NCBI RefSeq assembly: GCF_000308755.1
Contig: NZ_BAGF01000049.1
Coordinates: 1-64,000 of the forward strand
Direction: 5' to 3'
DNA from: Nocardia pneumoniae NBRC 100136
Lineage (GTDB): Bacteria; Actinomycetota; Actinomycetes; Mycobacteriales; Mycobacteriaceae
DNA length: 64,000 nt
Shown in pieces: positions 52,886 to 63,939 of this stretch. Under the pieces are notes generated by a model. The model was not told the origin of the DNA, made no database searches, and saw only the letters and a program-made list of their open reading frames with translations. Numbering within the stretch: position 1 is the stretch's first letter; each line of letters opens with the position of its first letter. A program made the position numbers and the translations under genes.

Positions 52886-53563
52886 TTACTCGAAGCTTTC
52901 GCCGTTGACGACGGCGTAGGCGAAACCGTCCCATCCCTTGCTACCCACGGTCTGCACGACCGTCGCGTCCAGGCTCGGTTCGGCGGCGAGCAATTCGATC
53001 AGTTCCCGGCTGGCCTGTGCGGCCGGGTCCGGCGAGTGCTCCTCGGCGACCGCTCCGCCGCGGACCACGTTGTCGACGATGATCACCGAGCCCGGCCGGG
53101 TCAGGCGCAGCGCCCACAGCACATAGTTCGAGTTGTTCACCTTGTCCGCGTCGATGAACACCAGGTCGAACGGGTCGGGGTCCTCCTCGGCGAGCACAGG
53201 CAGGCTGTCCAGTGCGGCGCCGACCCGGATGTCCACTCGGTCGCCCACCCCGGCCCGCTCCAGGTTCGCCCGCGCCACCTCGGCGTGCTGCGCGGCGAAC
53301 TCCAGCGTGACCACCTGCCCCTTCGCGCCGACCGCGCGGGCGAGCCAGATGGTGCTGTATCCGCCGAGCGTGCCGATCTCCAGCACGCGCCGCGCCCGGA
53401 CCGTCCTGGCCAGCAGATGCAGAAACTTGCCCTGCGGCGGTGACACGTCGATCGCGGGCAAGCCCGCCGCTTTGTTCGCGGCCAGCGCGGCTTCGGACGC
53501 CGGATCCGCCACCAGCGTGTCCACGACGTAGCTGTCCACGTCGGCCCATCCAGGTGTTGTCAT
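52886..53563 (-). CDS. SAM-dependent O-methyltransferase (class I, catechol type)
   Basis: The 225-residue methyltransferase has the SAM motif VLEIGTLGGYSTIWLAR near residue 60, FDLVFIDADKVNN (metal/catalytic Asp) and IIVDNVVRGG. This is the pattern of Mg-dependent catechol or caffeoyl-CoA O-methyltransferases. The ATG at 53563 begins the conserved protein; the longer upstream frame runs antisense through the SGNH hydrolase and was rejected. The acceptor is unknown. Confidence 0.88.
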   Translation of the reverse strand: MTTPGWADVDSYVVDTLVADPASEAALAANKAAGLPAIDVSPPQGKFLHLLARTVRARRVLEIGTLGGYSTIWLARAVGAKGQVVTLEFAAQHAEVARANLERAGVGDRVDIRVGAALDSLPVLAEEDPDPFDLVFIDADKVNNSNYVLWALRLTRPGSVIIVDNVVRGGAVAEEHSPDPAAQASRELIELLAAEPSLDATVVQTVGSKGWDGFAYAVVNGESFE

Positions 53564-53677
53564 GCCTGGAAGTCTGCCACCGGATTCCGCCCCGCGGATC
53601 GGCTTGCCGAGTAGCGTGCGGCACAAGGAGACGTGCCCGCTCATGACTGCGCCAGCCGACCCCGCACAGGACACGAC

Positions 53678-54523
53678 ATGACGAATCTGCCGCACGCCAT
53701 CGCCGTCACCGCCTGCCTGCTCGCCCTCGGCGGCACCGCCCCCGCCACCGCGATACCCGCCGGAGGAGGGGCCGAGTACGTCGCGCTCGGCGATTCCGGC
53801 GCGGCCACCACCGGCGTGCGGAACTTCGACACCTCGGCTCCGCCACGGTGCCTCCGCTCGACCGCCAACACACCGAAGCTGGTCGCCCGGGATCTCGGCC
53901 TGCGGCTCGACGACCGCACGTGCAATTCGGCCCGTATCCCGGACCTCGCCGCCGCGCAGCAGCCGGGCATCGCACCGCAGTTCGACGCCCTCGGCCCGGA
54001 CACCAGGCTGGTGACCGTGCACATCGGCGCCAACGACGCTCTGATGGCCGAACACGTGGTCGCCTGCCACGTGTCCGGCCTTTTCGGCGTCGGAGCCTGC
54101 GCCGGTCCGGCCTGGGACGCCGACATCGACGGCATCGCGGCGTCGTATTCGGCCGCGTTGCGGCAGATCTCGTCGCTGGCGCCGAAGGCGAAGATCGTCG
54201 TGGACGGCTGGCCGCGCTACGTCCGCGACGGCGGCTGCCCCGAACTGGTCGGCCTTCGCCCGTCCGACGCCGCCCACATACAAGCCGCCTTCGACCGCCT
54301 CAACACCGTGGTGTCCGGCGCCGCCACGGCACACGGAGCCATCTACGTCGACACCCGCGCCGCGTCGGAAGGCCGCGACGCGTGCGCCCCCGCCGGGGTT
54401 CGCTGGATCGACCCGGTGATCGCCACCGAAACCCTCGTCCCGTACCACCCCACCCCGCAGGGCATGCGCGGCGTCGCCGACCTCATCGTCCCGGCGATCC
54501 GCGCGTCGGGACTGCCCGATTGA
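53678..54523 (+). CDS. Secreted SGNH/GDSL-type hydrolase
   Basis: The 281-residue protein has a signal peptide (hydrophobic core about residues 7-22, cleavage near ATA-IPA). The SGNH blocks follow: GDSGAATTG with the nucleophile Ser near residue 36, GANDA near 114, and YHPTPQG with the catalytic His near the C-terminus. It should be an exported esterase or lipase. It has several Cys residues that could form disulfides. AGGA precedes ATG 53678; ATG 53633 would extend it with a polar stretch ahead of the signal peptide. Confidence 0.85.
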   Translation: MTNLPHAIAVTACLLALGGTAPATAIPAGGGAEYVALGDSGAATTGVRNFDTSAPPRCLRSTANTPKLVARDLGLRLDDRTCNSARIPDLAAAQQPGIAPQFDALGPDTRLVTVHIGANDALMAEHVVACHVSGLFGVGACAGPAWDADIDGIAASYSAALRQISSLAPKAKIVVDGWPRYVRDGGCPELVGLRPSDAAHIQAAFDRLNTVVSGAATAHGAIYVDTRAASEGRDACAPAGVRWIDPVIATETLVPYHPTPQGMRGVADLIVPAIRASGLPD

Positions 54524-54586
54524 GCGCCTCTCCCGGCGCCGCGGCGCCCTGGACTCCATGGGAATCCGGGGCGCGTCGACCCGGTG

Positions 54587-55864
54587 CTACTTCGAGAAGC
54601 TTTCCGGAGGCTGCCAGGGGCGGCCGTGCGGGTCGTCCGGGCGGGGGGCCGGGGGTTGCTGCGGAGGCTGCTGTTGCGGTGGCTGCTGCGGCGGAAAAGC
54701 CTCCTGTGGAGGAAGCACCGGCTGGTGCGGTGAGGGCTCGTACCCCTGCGGCGGGGATGTCGGCGCCAAGCCCTCGACCGGAGTGCGCGCCGTGGCCTCG
54801 GCGGCGCGCACGGCACGCTCGATGGTCGGGTCGGGCGCGGTGTCGAACCAGTCCGCGACGTCGGAGTCGTCCTCGGGCTTGACTTCCGAGCCGTCGGTGG
54901 CGGGCGGTTCGTAACGGAACACTCCGTCGTCACCCTGCGTGCCGAAGCTCTTGGCGAACCCTTCCAGCGCCTTGCCGAAATCGCTCGGCACCAGCCACAC
55001 CTTGTTGGCGTCGCCGCGGGCGACCATGGGCAGCGTCTGCATGTACTGGTAGGCAAGCAGTTCCGGCGTCGGCTTGCCGGATTTGATGGCGGCGAAGACC
55101 TTTTCGATGGCTTTGGCCTGCCCCTGCGCCTGCAGGTAGGCGGCGGCGCGCTCACCCTGGGCGCGCAGAATGCGGCTCTGCCGTTCACCTTCGGCGGACA
55201 GGATCGCCGATTGCTTGGCGCCCTCGGCGGACAGGATCTGCGCCTGCTTGGCGCCCTCGGCCGTCTTGATCTGCGATTCCCGCTGACCCTCCGCGGTGAG
55301 GATCATCGCGCGCTTCTCGCGGTCGGCCTTCATCTGCTTCTCCATCGACTCCTGGATCGACGGCGGCGGATCGATGCTCTTCAACTCGACCCGCGCGACG
55401 CGCAGCCCCCAGCGCCCGGTCGCCTCGTCGAGCACGCCACGCAGCTGGCCGTTGATCGCGTCGCGGGAGGTGAGGGTCTGCTCGAGCGTCATCCCGCCGA
55501 CCACGTTGCGCAACGTGGTGACGGTCAGCTGCTCGACCGCGGCGATGTAGTTGCTGATCTCGTACACCGCCGCCTGCGGGCTGGTCACCTGGAAATAGAC
55601 CACTGTGTCGATATGCAGCGTCAGGTTGTCCTCGGTGATCACCGGCTGCGGCGGGAACGACACCACCCGCTCCCGCAGATCCACCTTGGCGCGGACCCGA
55701 TCGGCGAACGGAACGAGGAACGTGAGCTGGCCCGACACCGTCCGCGAGTACCGGCCCAGGCGCTCGATCACCGCGGCCTCGGCCTGCGGCACCAGCGCGA
55801 TCGACTTGAAGACCACCACCACGACCAACAGGACGAGGACGGCGGCAACGATCAGTACAGCCAT
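54587..55864 (-). CDS. SPFH/band-7 (stomatin-like) membrane protein
   Basis: The 425-residue protein has an N-terminal membrane anchor (residues 2-20) and an SPFH domain with GLGRYSRTVS-like core (here ERLGRYSRTVSGQL), LRERVVSFPPQ and LRNVVGGMTLEQTLTSRD. A long coiled coil contains AEGxKQxxILSAEG repeats, and the tail is Pro/Gln-rich. It corresponds in context to M. tuberculosis Rv1488. Such proteins form large membrane rings that organise microdomains. Its ATG overlaps the stop of the NfeD gene, and the two families work as a pair. Confidence 0.9.
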   Translation of the reverse strand: MAVLIVAAVLVLLVVVVVFKSIALVPQAEAAVIERLGRYSRTVSGQLTFLVPFADRVRAKVDLRERVVSFPPQPVITEDNLTLHIDTVVYFQVTSPQAAVYEISNYIAAVEQLTVTTLRNVVGGMTLEQTLTSRDAINGQLRGVLDEATGRWGLRVARVELKSIDPPPSIQESMEKQMKADREKRAMILTAEGQRESQIKTAEGAKQAQILSAEGAKQSAILSAEGERQSRILRAQGERAAAYLQAQGQAKAIEKVFAAIKSGKPTPELLAYQYMQTLPMVARGDANKVWLVPSDFGKALEGFAKSFGTQGDDGVFRYEPPATDGSEVKPEDDSDVADWFDTAPDPTIERAVRAAEATARTPVEGLAPTSPPQGYEPSPHQPVLPPQEAFPPQQPPQQQPPQQPPAPRPDDPHGRPWQPPESFSK

Positions 55865-56295
55865 TACGGCCCCTTCCAGACGACGGCGGTCGCGCCGTCG
55901 ATCTTCATCACGTATACGGTCGTACCCGGCTCGTAGACTTCGCTCACGTCCATCGGCCTGGCGGTCCATACCTCCCCGCCGAGCTTCACTTGGCCGGAAT
56001 GCTCCGCGACCTGCTCGAGCACCAGTGCAGTCTTACCGGGCAGGGCGTCCACGTTCGTCGGCGTGGGCGGTGGGGTTCCGAAGCGTCGCCGCACAATCGG
56101 GCGGACGCCGAGCAGCAGCACACCCGAGATCACCGCGAACACGATGGCGTCCGCCACGACCGACGTGCCCGCCGCGGCGCTGACACCGGCGGTGCCGAGC
56201 GCGGCCACACCGAGCATCAGCAGCGTGAGGTCCCCCGTGAGCATTTCCGCCGCCGCGAGCAGGATGCCCGCGACAAGCCAAAAAATAGCGGCCAC
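55864..56295 (-). CDS. NfeD-like membrane protein
   Basis: The 143-residue protein has three hydrophobic helices (about residues 2-20, 26-45, 49-66) and a C-terminal OB-fold domain with VLEQVAEHSGQVKLGGEVW. This is the short NfeD form that partners SPFH proteins. GTG 56295 gives a length matching remembered Rv1487 (144). Translation runs straight into the SPFH gene through a TAATG overlap. Confidence 0.86.
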   Translation of the reverse strand: MAAIFWLVAGILLAAAEMLTGDLTLLMLGVAALGTAGVSAAAGTSVVADAIVFAVISGVLLLGVRPIVRRRFGTPPPTPTNVDALPGKTALVLEQVAEHSGQVKLGGEVWTARPMDVSEVYEPGTTVYVMKIDGATAVVWKGP

Positions 56296-56424
56296 ACGAC
56301 CACTGTAGTGCTCCGGCCATTCCCGCGGGACCAAGCGACATGAGTACTCGCTCCTAATTCGCCACCGGGACGCGCGCGGACCCGTTGCCCCGAAAACTTC
56401 GGCGGCGGTGCTAGCTTCAGGCGG

Positions 56425-57249
56425 GTGAGCGGGCGTGACAGGTATGGCGACATCTTCTCCGGACATCCCCGATCGAAGAAGCGGGCGGTACCCACGGTCA
56501 CCGCGGAACGCGACCTGGTCGTCGAAGACGCCGCCACCGGATTCTGCGGCGCCGTGGTCGGTTTCGACCGCAGCTACGACGGCGAGTTCGTGAAGCTCGA
56601 GGACGCCCGCGGCGCGGTGCGCCTGTTCGCGCTGCGCGAGGCCGCGTTCCTCATCGACGGCGAGCCGGTCACGCTGGTCCGGCCGACCGCGGCCGCACCG
56701 AAGAAGCCGGCCCGCTCCGCCTCCGGGTCCACCCGGGTCGAGGGGCTGCGCGCGAGGGTGGCCCGGGGAAGCCGGATATGGGTCGAGGGTGTGCACGACG
56801 CGGCGCTGGTGGAGCGGGTGTGGGGTCACGATCTGCGCGTCGAGGGCGTGGTCGTCGAGCATCTGGAGGGCTTGGACAACCTGGCCGAGCGACTCGCCGA
56901 CTTCCGGCCGGGGCCGGGCAGGCGGGTCGGCGTACTGGTCGACCACCTGGTGACCGGATCGAAGGAGACGCAGCTGACCACCGGGCTCGGACCGCACGTG
57001 CTGGTGACCGGTCATCCGTTCGTCGACATCTGGCAGGCGGTACGCCCCGCGACCGTGGGGATCGCGCAGTGGCCGCAGGTGCCGCGCGGGGAGGACTGGA
57101 AGACGGGCGTCTGCGCACGCCTGCGCTGGGGCACCCCGCAGGACGGATGGCGGCGCGTCTACGGCGCGGTGACCTCCTTCCGCGACCTGGAAACGCCGCT
57201 CATCGGCGCGGTGGAGCGCCTGATCGACTTCGTCACCGAACCCGAATAG
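56425..57249 (+). CDS. DUF3097 protein
   Basis: The 274-residue protein opens with SGRDRYGDIFSGHP, the mark of DUF3097. It has a small N-terminal domain and a central IWVEGVHDAALVERVWGHDL block followed by GVLVDHLVTGSKE that resembles a TOPRIM-like fold with acidic residues. It is widespread in actinobacteria, and the role is unknown; nucleic-acid handling is a guess from the fold. GTG 56425 is the start. It is divergent from the NfeD/SPFH pair. Confidence 0.8.
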   Translation: MSGRDRYGDIFSGHPRSKKRAVPTVTAERDLVVEDAATGFCGAVVGFDRSYDGEFVKLEDARGAVRLFALREAAFLIDGEPVTLVRPTAAAPKKPARSASGSTRVEGLRARVARGSRIWVEGVHDAALVERVWGHDLRVEGVVVEHLEGLDNLAERLADFRPGPGRRVGVLVDHLVTGSKETQLTTGLGPHVLVTGHPFVDIWQAVRPATVGIAQWPQVPRGEDWKTGVCARLRWGTPQDGWRRVYGAVTSFRDLETPLIGAVERLIDFVTEPE

Positions 57250-57428
57250 GCGGCTGCCTCGCAGCGTCGTAGCGCGTCAGCGGATTGTGGCGACGGCCGG
57301 ATGCGGGACGGTGTCCGCACGGATCCAGCGGTCGTCGCGAGCATTGGACCCGGGGTTCCGGCGCTGCTCACGAATGCCATCGCGCATGGATGCCCACCGG
57401 TAGCGCCCACCCTTTATGCTCGATAATT

Positions 57429-58244
57429 ATGTGCTCTCCAAGCGCGACGCTGACGGTCTGGGCGAGCTCCTGGCTGGCCGGTCGCAGCGCGCCCGACGAC
57501 GTTCTGGCCGCCTTGCACGCATGGGCGCCGAGGCACACGATCGCCGCGGGTGATCCGCTCGCCGGCGGCCGCACCGACTTACCCTGGTCGGCGCACGGCA
57601 ACCTGCCAGGAAGCGGAGTCATGGCTCTGCTCAAGGTGATTCGCGAGACGATGGCGCAGCCGGGGTCGCAGCTGCGATTGGTGCTCCCGGTGCCGGGAGA
57701 CGTGCGCGGAGTCCCCGCGGGCACGGCGTTCGCGGCCGACGCGATCGCCGCCGAGGAGGGCATTCTGATCGGGGTTCCCGGCACCGACGGGACCGGTCTC
57801 ATCCCGCAGTGGGCGGACCAGGACACCCTGCAGTGGACCGTCTACAGCACCCCGATCCCGGCGGCGCCGGGCCCCGACATGTCGCTGGGCGAGGCCGAAT
57901 ACGCGATGCGCGAAGCGGTCCGCGATGCCGCCGACGCGCTGATGAAGCTGCACACCACCGCGCTCGGCGCGGCCGACTCCGATCCGCGCGAGCTCATCGA
58001 GGCCGAACTCGCCGACTACTCCCGGCACGACTATCCCGACTCGATTCCGTTGCGGGCCAGGCGCATTCTGGATACCGCCGACCATGTCGCGGCCATTCTC
58101 ACGGTAGCGCAGCGGGAACCGGCCTCCGCTCCCACCTCCGCCAGCGCGATCGGCGCGCAGGAATCGCTGTTGCGCCCGCTGTGGGACGCGATCCGCGCGG
58201 CCAGGCTGGTCGCGGTGCACGCTTCGGCGCGAGGAAATAACTGA
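57429..58244 (+). CDS. Conserved hypothetical protein, Rv1486c-like by position
   Basis: This is a 271-residue soluble protein without signal or membrane segment and with no catalytic motif I recognise. In M. tuberculosis an uncharacterised gene (Rv1486c) lies between the ferrochelatase and the NfeD gene and runs opposite to them, as this one does. ATG 57429 has no ribosome site, but a TATGCT box lies nine bases upstream (57414-57419), so the mRNA may be nearly leaderless. In-frame starts further upstream lie in DNA without coding character. Confidence 0.7.
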   Translation: MCSPSATLTVWASSWLAGRSAPDDVLAALHAWAPRHTIAAGDPLAGGRTDLPWSAHGNLPGSGVMALLKVIRETMAQPGSQLRLVLPVPGDVRGVPAGTAFAADAIAAEEGILIGVPGTDGTGLIPQWADQDTLQWTVYSTPIPAAPGPDMSLGEAEYAMREAVRDAADALMKLHTTALGAADSDPRELIEAELADYSRHDYPDSIPLRARRILDTADHVAAILTVAQREPASAPTSASAIGAQESLLRPLWDAIRAARLVAVHASARGNN

Positions 58245-58522
58245 CCTCGTCCCTGCGATCGCCGGTCCATGCGAGTATGCCCGTGAGTGGACGGGACAGG
58301 CACGTGCGTTTCACGCCATTCCCCATCGAATAGCGGCACCTTCTCCGGCGCAGCGGCGGGCCGCCTTTGAAAAACCGCAACGACGCTTCTGCGCACATCG
58401 GCTGTTCCCAAAGCCGTGCACGGCCCCGCAGGATTCTGCGCGCGGCCTGCACAGCCCGATGCAACCGCGGCGGAATTTCCCGCAGACGGCCGCCGCACGG
58501 CTCGCACGCTGGCGCGACGGCA

Positions 58523-58555
58523 GGGCGGGACCTGACGTCCCGGGCCCTCCCGCCC
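58523..58555. terminator. Nested hairpin between convergent genes
   Basis: GGGCGGGA (58523-58530) pairs with TCCCGCCC (58548-58555). Alternatively CGGGAC (58526-58531) pairs with GTCCCG (58537-58542). The two folds exclude each other. It lies in the 338-base convergent gap, which otherwise holds nothing I recognise. Confidence 0.45.
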
Positions 58556-58582
58556 GCTACCCGGCCTTCGGATTGCCGCTGA

Positions 58583-59002
58583 TCACTGCTGCGGCGGGTA
58601 TGGCTGCTGGTATTGCTGCTGCTGTGGGTACTGCTGCTGCGATTGCGGTGGGTAGGGCTGCTGATACTGCTGCTGTGGGTACTGCTGATACTGCTGCTGC
58701 GGCTGGTAGGGCTGCTGGTACGGCTGGGCCTGGCCCTGCGGATACTGCTGCGGCGGATACTGCTGCTGGGGCTGGTTCGAGTTCGACTTCCCTCGTTTGC
58801 TCAACCAGATCACCAGGCCGATAACCACGGCAACGACTCCCAGGCACAGGATGAGACCCCCGACCGAGAAGCCGCCTTTACCGCTGCTCCGGCCGCGGCG
58901 GCGGGCTTCGGTGGCGTCCAGGGCGACGGTCCACACAGTCGAGTCGGACCAGGTGTGCGGGTCGAGCACGGCGGCGTTGGTCAGCACGTCGGCATAAGTC
59001 AT
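58583..59002 (-). CDS. Single-TM protein with Gln/Pro/Tyr-rich low-complexity tail
   Basis: The 139-residue protein has a 45-residue polar N-terminal part (MTYADVLTNAAVLDPHTWSD), one transmembrane helix at about residues 46-66 (GGLILCLGVVAVVIGLVIWL), a basic stop-transfer KRGK, then about 65 residues made almost only of Gln, Pro and Tyr in QQYPQ-like repeats. The tail should be disordered and could drive self-association. GGGGGT precedes ATG 59002. It lies downstream of hemH on the same strand. Repeat length may vary between strains. Confidence 0.75.
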   Translation of the reverse strand: MTYADVLTNAAVLDPHTWSDSTVWTVALDATEARRRGRSSGKGGFSVGGLILCLGVVAVVIGLVIWLSKRGKSNSNQPQQQYPPQQYPQGQAQPYQQPYQPQQQYQQYPQQQYQQPYPPQSQQQYPQQQQYQQPYPPQQ

Positions 59003-59077
59003 CGAAAATTACCCCCAGAGGTATGAGTTCGTTGATTGGTCTCAGGCGCGAATGGATGCTATCGCGCGTGCTCAGCG

Positions 59078-60151
59078 TCAATTCCCAGCACTGGGACGGC
59101 GGATCGGCGCGCAGCAGCCGGGCGCGCACGGGGCGCCGTTGCGTGTGCAGCCATATCCGGGGACGCCGCCGAGGCGACGGGGTTCGGCATCGCCCAGGTG
59201 CTCGGAGATCAGTTCGACGACCAGCTTCGCGAAGCGGGGATCGGCGCCGGGCGTGGCAACCCGCGAAAACCCCATGCCCAGTTCGGCGGCCTTCTGCGCG
59301 GCCTCGTTGTCGAGATCCCAGATGACCTCGAGATGATCGGAGACGAAGCCGACCGGACAGACGACCACGGCTTCGACACCCTTGGCGGCGAGGTCGTCCA
59401 GATGGTCGACAATGTCCGGTTCCAGCCACGGCACCTGCGGCGGGCCGGAACGAGACTGCCAGACCACGTCGTAGTCGCCGTAACCGGTTGCCGCGGCACA
59501 CAATCGAGCGGCCTCGGCGACCTGACGGCTGTAGAGCCTGCCGCCGTCGGGCGGCGGGCCCGCGGCGGCGTCGGCGGACACCGGAACGGAATGAGCGGTG
59601 AACACCAGCCGTGCTCCGGCCCGCTGGTCGACCGGAAGTCCTTCCCGCGCAACGCGAATCGCGTCGGCGAACGCCTCGATCAGCAGCGGGTGGTCGAAGT
59701 ACTGGCGCAGTTTCACCAATTCCGGCGCGCCGTCACCGAAAGCCGCACGCGCCCTGGCGATGTCCTCGTGATACTGCAGGCAGCCGGAGTACCCGCCCCA
59801 CGCCGAGGTCGGGAACACCAGCGCGGAGCCGACACCGTCGGCGGCCATCCGCGCGACGGTGTCCTCCACCATGGGATGCCAATTCCGGTTGCCGAAATAG
59901 ACCGGCAGATCCAGGCCCGCGGCGGCCAATTCGCCCTCCACCGCCGTGATGATGTCCCGGTTGAGCGCGTTGATCGGGGAGACACCGCCGAAGTGCAAGT
60001 AGTGCTCGGCGACCGCCTCGAGGCGCTCGCGCGGCACTCCCCTGCCCCGGGTGACGTTCTCCAGGAACGGCATCACGTCCTCGGGCCGTTCCGGACCGCC
60101 GAAGGACAGCAGCAGCAGCGCGTCGACGGCCCGGACCACGGTGTCTCCCAT
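59078..60151 (-). CDS. hemH: Ferrochelatase (coproporphyrin type)
   Basis: The 357-residue enzyme inserts iron into a porphyrin in heme synthesis. It begins with [16 protein letters not shown] and has the catalytic His in FTAHSVP and the acidic site in [18 protein letters not shown]. The C-terminal cysteines ([16 protein letters not shown]) fit the [2Fe-2S] cluster of actinobacterial ferrochelatases, which act on coproporphyrin III (CpfC). It lies nine bases after inhA and is part of the fabG1-inhA-hemH operon, as in M. tuberculosis. Confidence 0.94.
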   Translation of the reverse strand: MGDTVVRAVDALLLLSFGGPERPEDVMPFLENVTRGRGVPRERLEAVAEHYLHFGGVSPINALNRDIITAVEGELAAAGLDLPVYFGNRNWHPMVEDTVARMAADGVGSALVFPTSAWGGYSGCLQYHEDIARARAAFGDGAPELVKLRQYFDHPLLIEAFADAIRVAREGLPVDQRAGARLVFTAHSVPVSADAAAGPPPDGGRLYSRQVAEAARLCAAATGYGDYDVVWQSRSGPPQVPWLEPDIVDHLDDLAAKGVEAVVVCPVGFVSDHLEVIWDLDNEAAQKAAELGMGFSRVATPGADPRFAKLVVELISEHLGDAEPRRLGGVPGYGCTRNGAPCAPGCCAPIRRPSAGN

Positions 60152-60160
60152 CGAATCGGC

Positions 60161-60997
60161 TCAGCTCATCGCCATGTTCTCCGGGAACCAGGTGTTGTGG
60201 CTGGCTCCGCCGTCGACGTAGATGATCGAACCGGTGGTGCCCGGCAGCCAGTCCGACAGCAGCGCGACGATCGACTTCGCCACCACGGTCGGGTCGTCGA
60301 CATCCCAGCCGATCGGCGACGCGCCGTCCCAATAGGTGTTGAGCTGGTTGAGCTTGGCGGCGTCGTCGGTCGCGGTGCCCGCGATCGCCTTGGCGGCCAG
60401 CGTCTTGATCGGACCGGCGGCGATCAGGTTGGAGCGGATCTTCTTCGCGGTGCCCACTTCCCGCGCCACGTACCGGTTCACCGACTCCAGCGCCGCCTTG
60501 GCCACGCCCATCCAGTTGTAGTACGGCATCGCGGTGCGCGGATCGAAGTCCATGCCCACGATCGAGCCGCCCTCGTTCATCACCGGAAGCACCGCGCGCG
60601 ACAGCGACGCGTAGCTCCATGCCGAGATCTCGAACGCCTTCGCGGCGTCGGGTCCCGGACCGTCGAGGAACGGCCGAGCCTCCGGGCCCATCAGGGTGCG
60701 GGGCGCGAACGCGATCGAGTGCAGCACCCCGTCGATTCCCTCGGGCGCCAGTTCGCGCAGCTTGTCGGCCAGCCCGGCGAGATCCTCCTCGCTGGTGACG
60801 TCGAGCCCGATGGCAGGCGGAACCTCCTCGGGCAGTCGCTTGGCGATCCGATCGATCAGCCGCAGCCGCTCCGGGATGCCGGTGATGATCACCTTCGCGC
60901 CCTGCTCCTGCGCGACCGCCGCCGCGTGGAACGCGATCGACGAGTCGGTGATGATGCCGGTGACCAGAATGGTCTTGCCTTCGAGCAGTCCGCCCAT
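60161..60997 (-). CDS. inhA: Enoyl-ACP reductase InhA (FAS-II)
   Basis: This 278-residue NADH-dependent enoyl reductase elongates meromycolate chains. It starts [20 protein letters not shown]; the catalytic residues are Tyr160 and Lys167 with Phe151 ([17 protein letters not shown]). Ser94, the residue changed in some isoniazid-resistant mycobacteria, is kept in VLHSIAF. The flanking Gly of M. tuberculosis (HSIGF) is Ala here. It is the isoniazid-NAD and ethionamide-NAD target in mycobacteria. It follows fabG1 by 79 bases. Confidence 0.96.
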   Translation of the reverse strand: MGGLLEGKTILVTGIITDSSIAFHAAAVAQEQGAKVIITGIPERLRLIDRIAKRLPEEVPPAIGLDVTSEEDLAGLADKLRELAPEGIDGVLHSIAFAPRTLMGPEARPFLDGPGPDAAKAFEISAWSYASLSRAVLPVMNEGGSIVGMDFDPRTAMPYYNWMGVAKAALESVNRYVAREVGTAKKIRSNLIAAGPIKTLAAKAIAGTATDDAAKLNQLNTYWDGASPIGWDVDDPTVVAKSIVALLSDWLPGTTGSIIYVDGGASHNTWFPENMAMS

Positions 60998-61076
60998 AGG
61001 TTCTCGGTTCTCCTGAATCTGGATGGTGAGTTGGCTGCGGGCGGCCGGGAGCGGCCGCGCTACGCGTTCGGTCTGG

Positions 61077-62952
<1,876 letters not shown>

Positions 62953-62956
<4 letters not shown>

Positions 62957-63939
62957 TGACGTGGCACCCGCCCGGTCGGGGCGCCGAAGCTGTGGCGCCG
63001 GGTGGACACGAACCGGACCACGTCGGCGATCCAGTCCCGATCGGTTCGCAGGGTGAGCACCGGAGCGCCGCAGCTGCGCAGGGCCTGTTCGACCTGCTGA
63101 CGGTGGCGCTGCGCGGCGGCCGCGAAATCGGCGCGCAGGGTGGGCGTCACGCTGAACTCGCGGGTGCGCCCGGTCTCCGGGTCGTGCAGCACGACGTCGC
63201 CGATGTCGGGCAGCGACAGATCGCGCGGGTCGAGCACCTCGACCGCGAGCAGGTCGTGCCTGGCGGAGATGGCGCGCAGCGAGCGCTGCCAATCGATGTC
63301 ACCCAGGAAGTCGCTGATGATCACCGCGAGCCCGCGTTTGCGCTGCGGGCGGCGCAGCGATTCGATGCCGCCGCGCAGGTCGCCGCGGACGCCGTCGCGT
63401 GCGTGCGGCGTGGTGGCGATGCTGCGCAGCAGCGACTGCGCGTGCAGCCGCCCGCCGCGCGCCGGGATGCGGACCAACCGCTCGCCGGTCGCGACGACTG
63501 CGCCGATCCGGTTGCCGCCGCCTCTGGTCAGATGCGTGATGGCAGCCGCGGCGGCGATGGCGAGATCGCGCTTCTGGCAGGCCGCGGTGCCGAAGTCGAG
63601 GCTGGCCGACAGGTCGACCACCATCCAGGTCTCCAGCTCCCGGTCGGCGATCATCTGCCGCACGTGCGGGTGGGTGGTGCGGGCGGTGACCGACCAATCC
63701 ATCTGGCGCACATCGTCGCCCGGCTGGTATATGCGCGCCTCGCCCGGCTCGGAGCCGGGTCCCGGGATGAGTCCGAGGTGATCACCGTGCAGCACGCCGT
63801 CGAGCCTGCGGCGCACGGTGAGCTCGAGGGTCTTCAGCGCGACCGTGAGCCGGGGGTCGGTCAGCTCCCCTGCGTGGAAGGACGGCGGTGCGTGCGACGA
63901 CATCGGCACTGGCGCGACCGGATCCGATGCCGAGGTCAC
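62953..63939 (-). CDS. DUF58-domain protein of the MoxR cluster
   Basis: The 328-residue protein has the DUF58 core: GARIYQPGDDVRQMDWSVTA-like (here ARIYQPGDDVRQMDW), ELETWMVVDLSASLDFG (a degenerate VWA-like MIDAS) and VIISDFLGDIDWQRSL. It is soluble, and the partner of the MoxR AAA+ ATPase and the VWA protein (Rv1480 in context). The GTG start at 63939 overlaps the moxR stop, and its own stop overlaps the VWA gene, so three proteins are made together. Confidence 0.9.

Noticed and set aside
58613..59026. A Leu-rich plus-strand frame resembling a membrane protein
   Set aside because: It is the antisense of the Gln-codon repeats (CAG read as CTG), so the Leu richness is an artefact.
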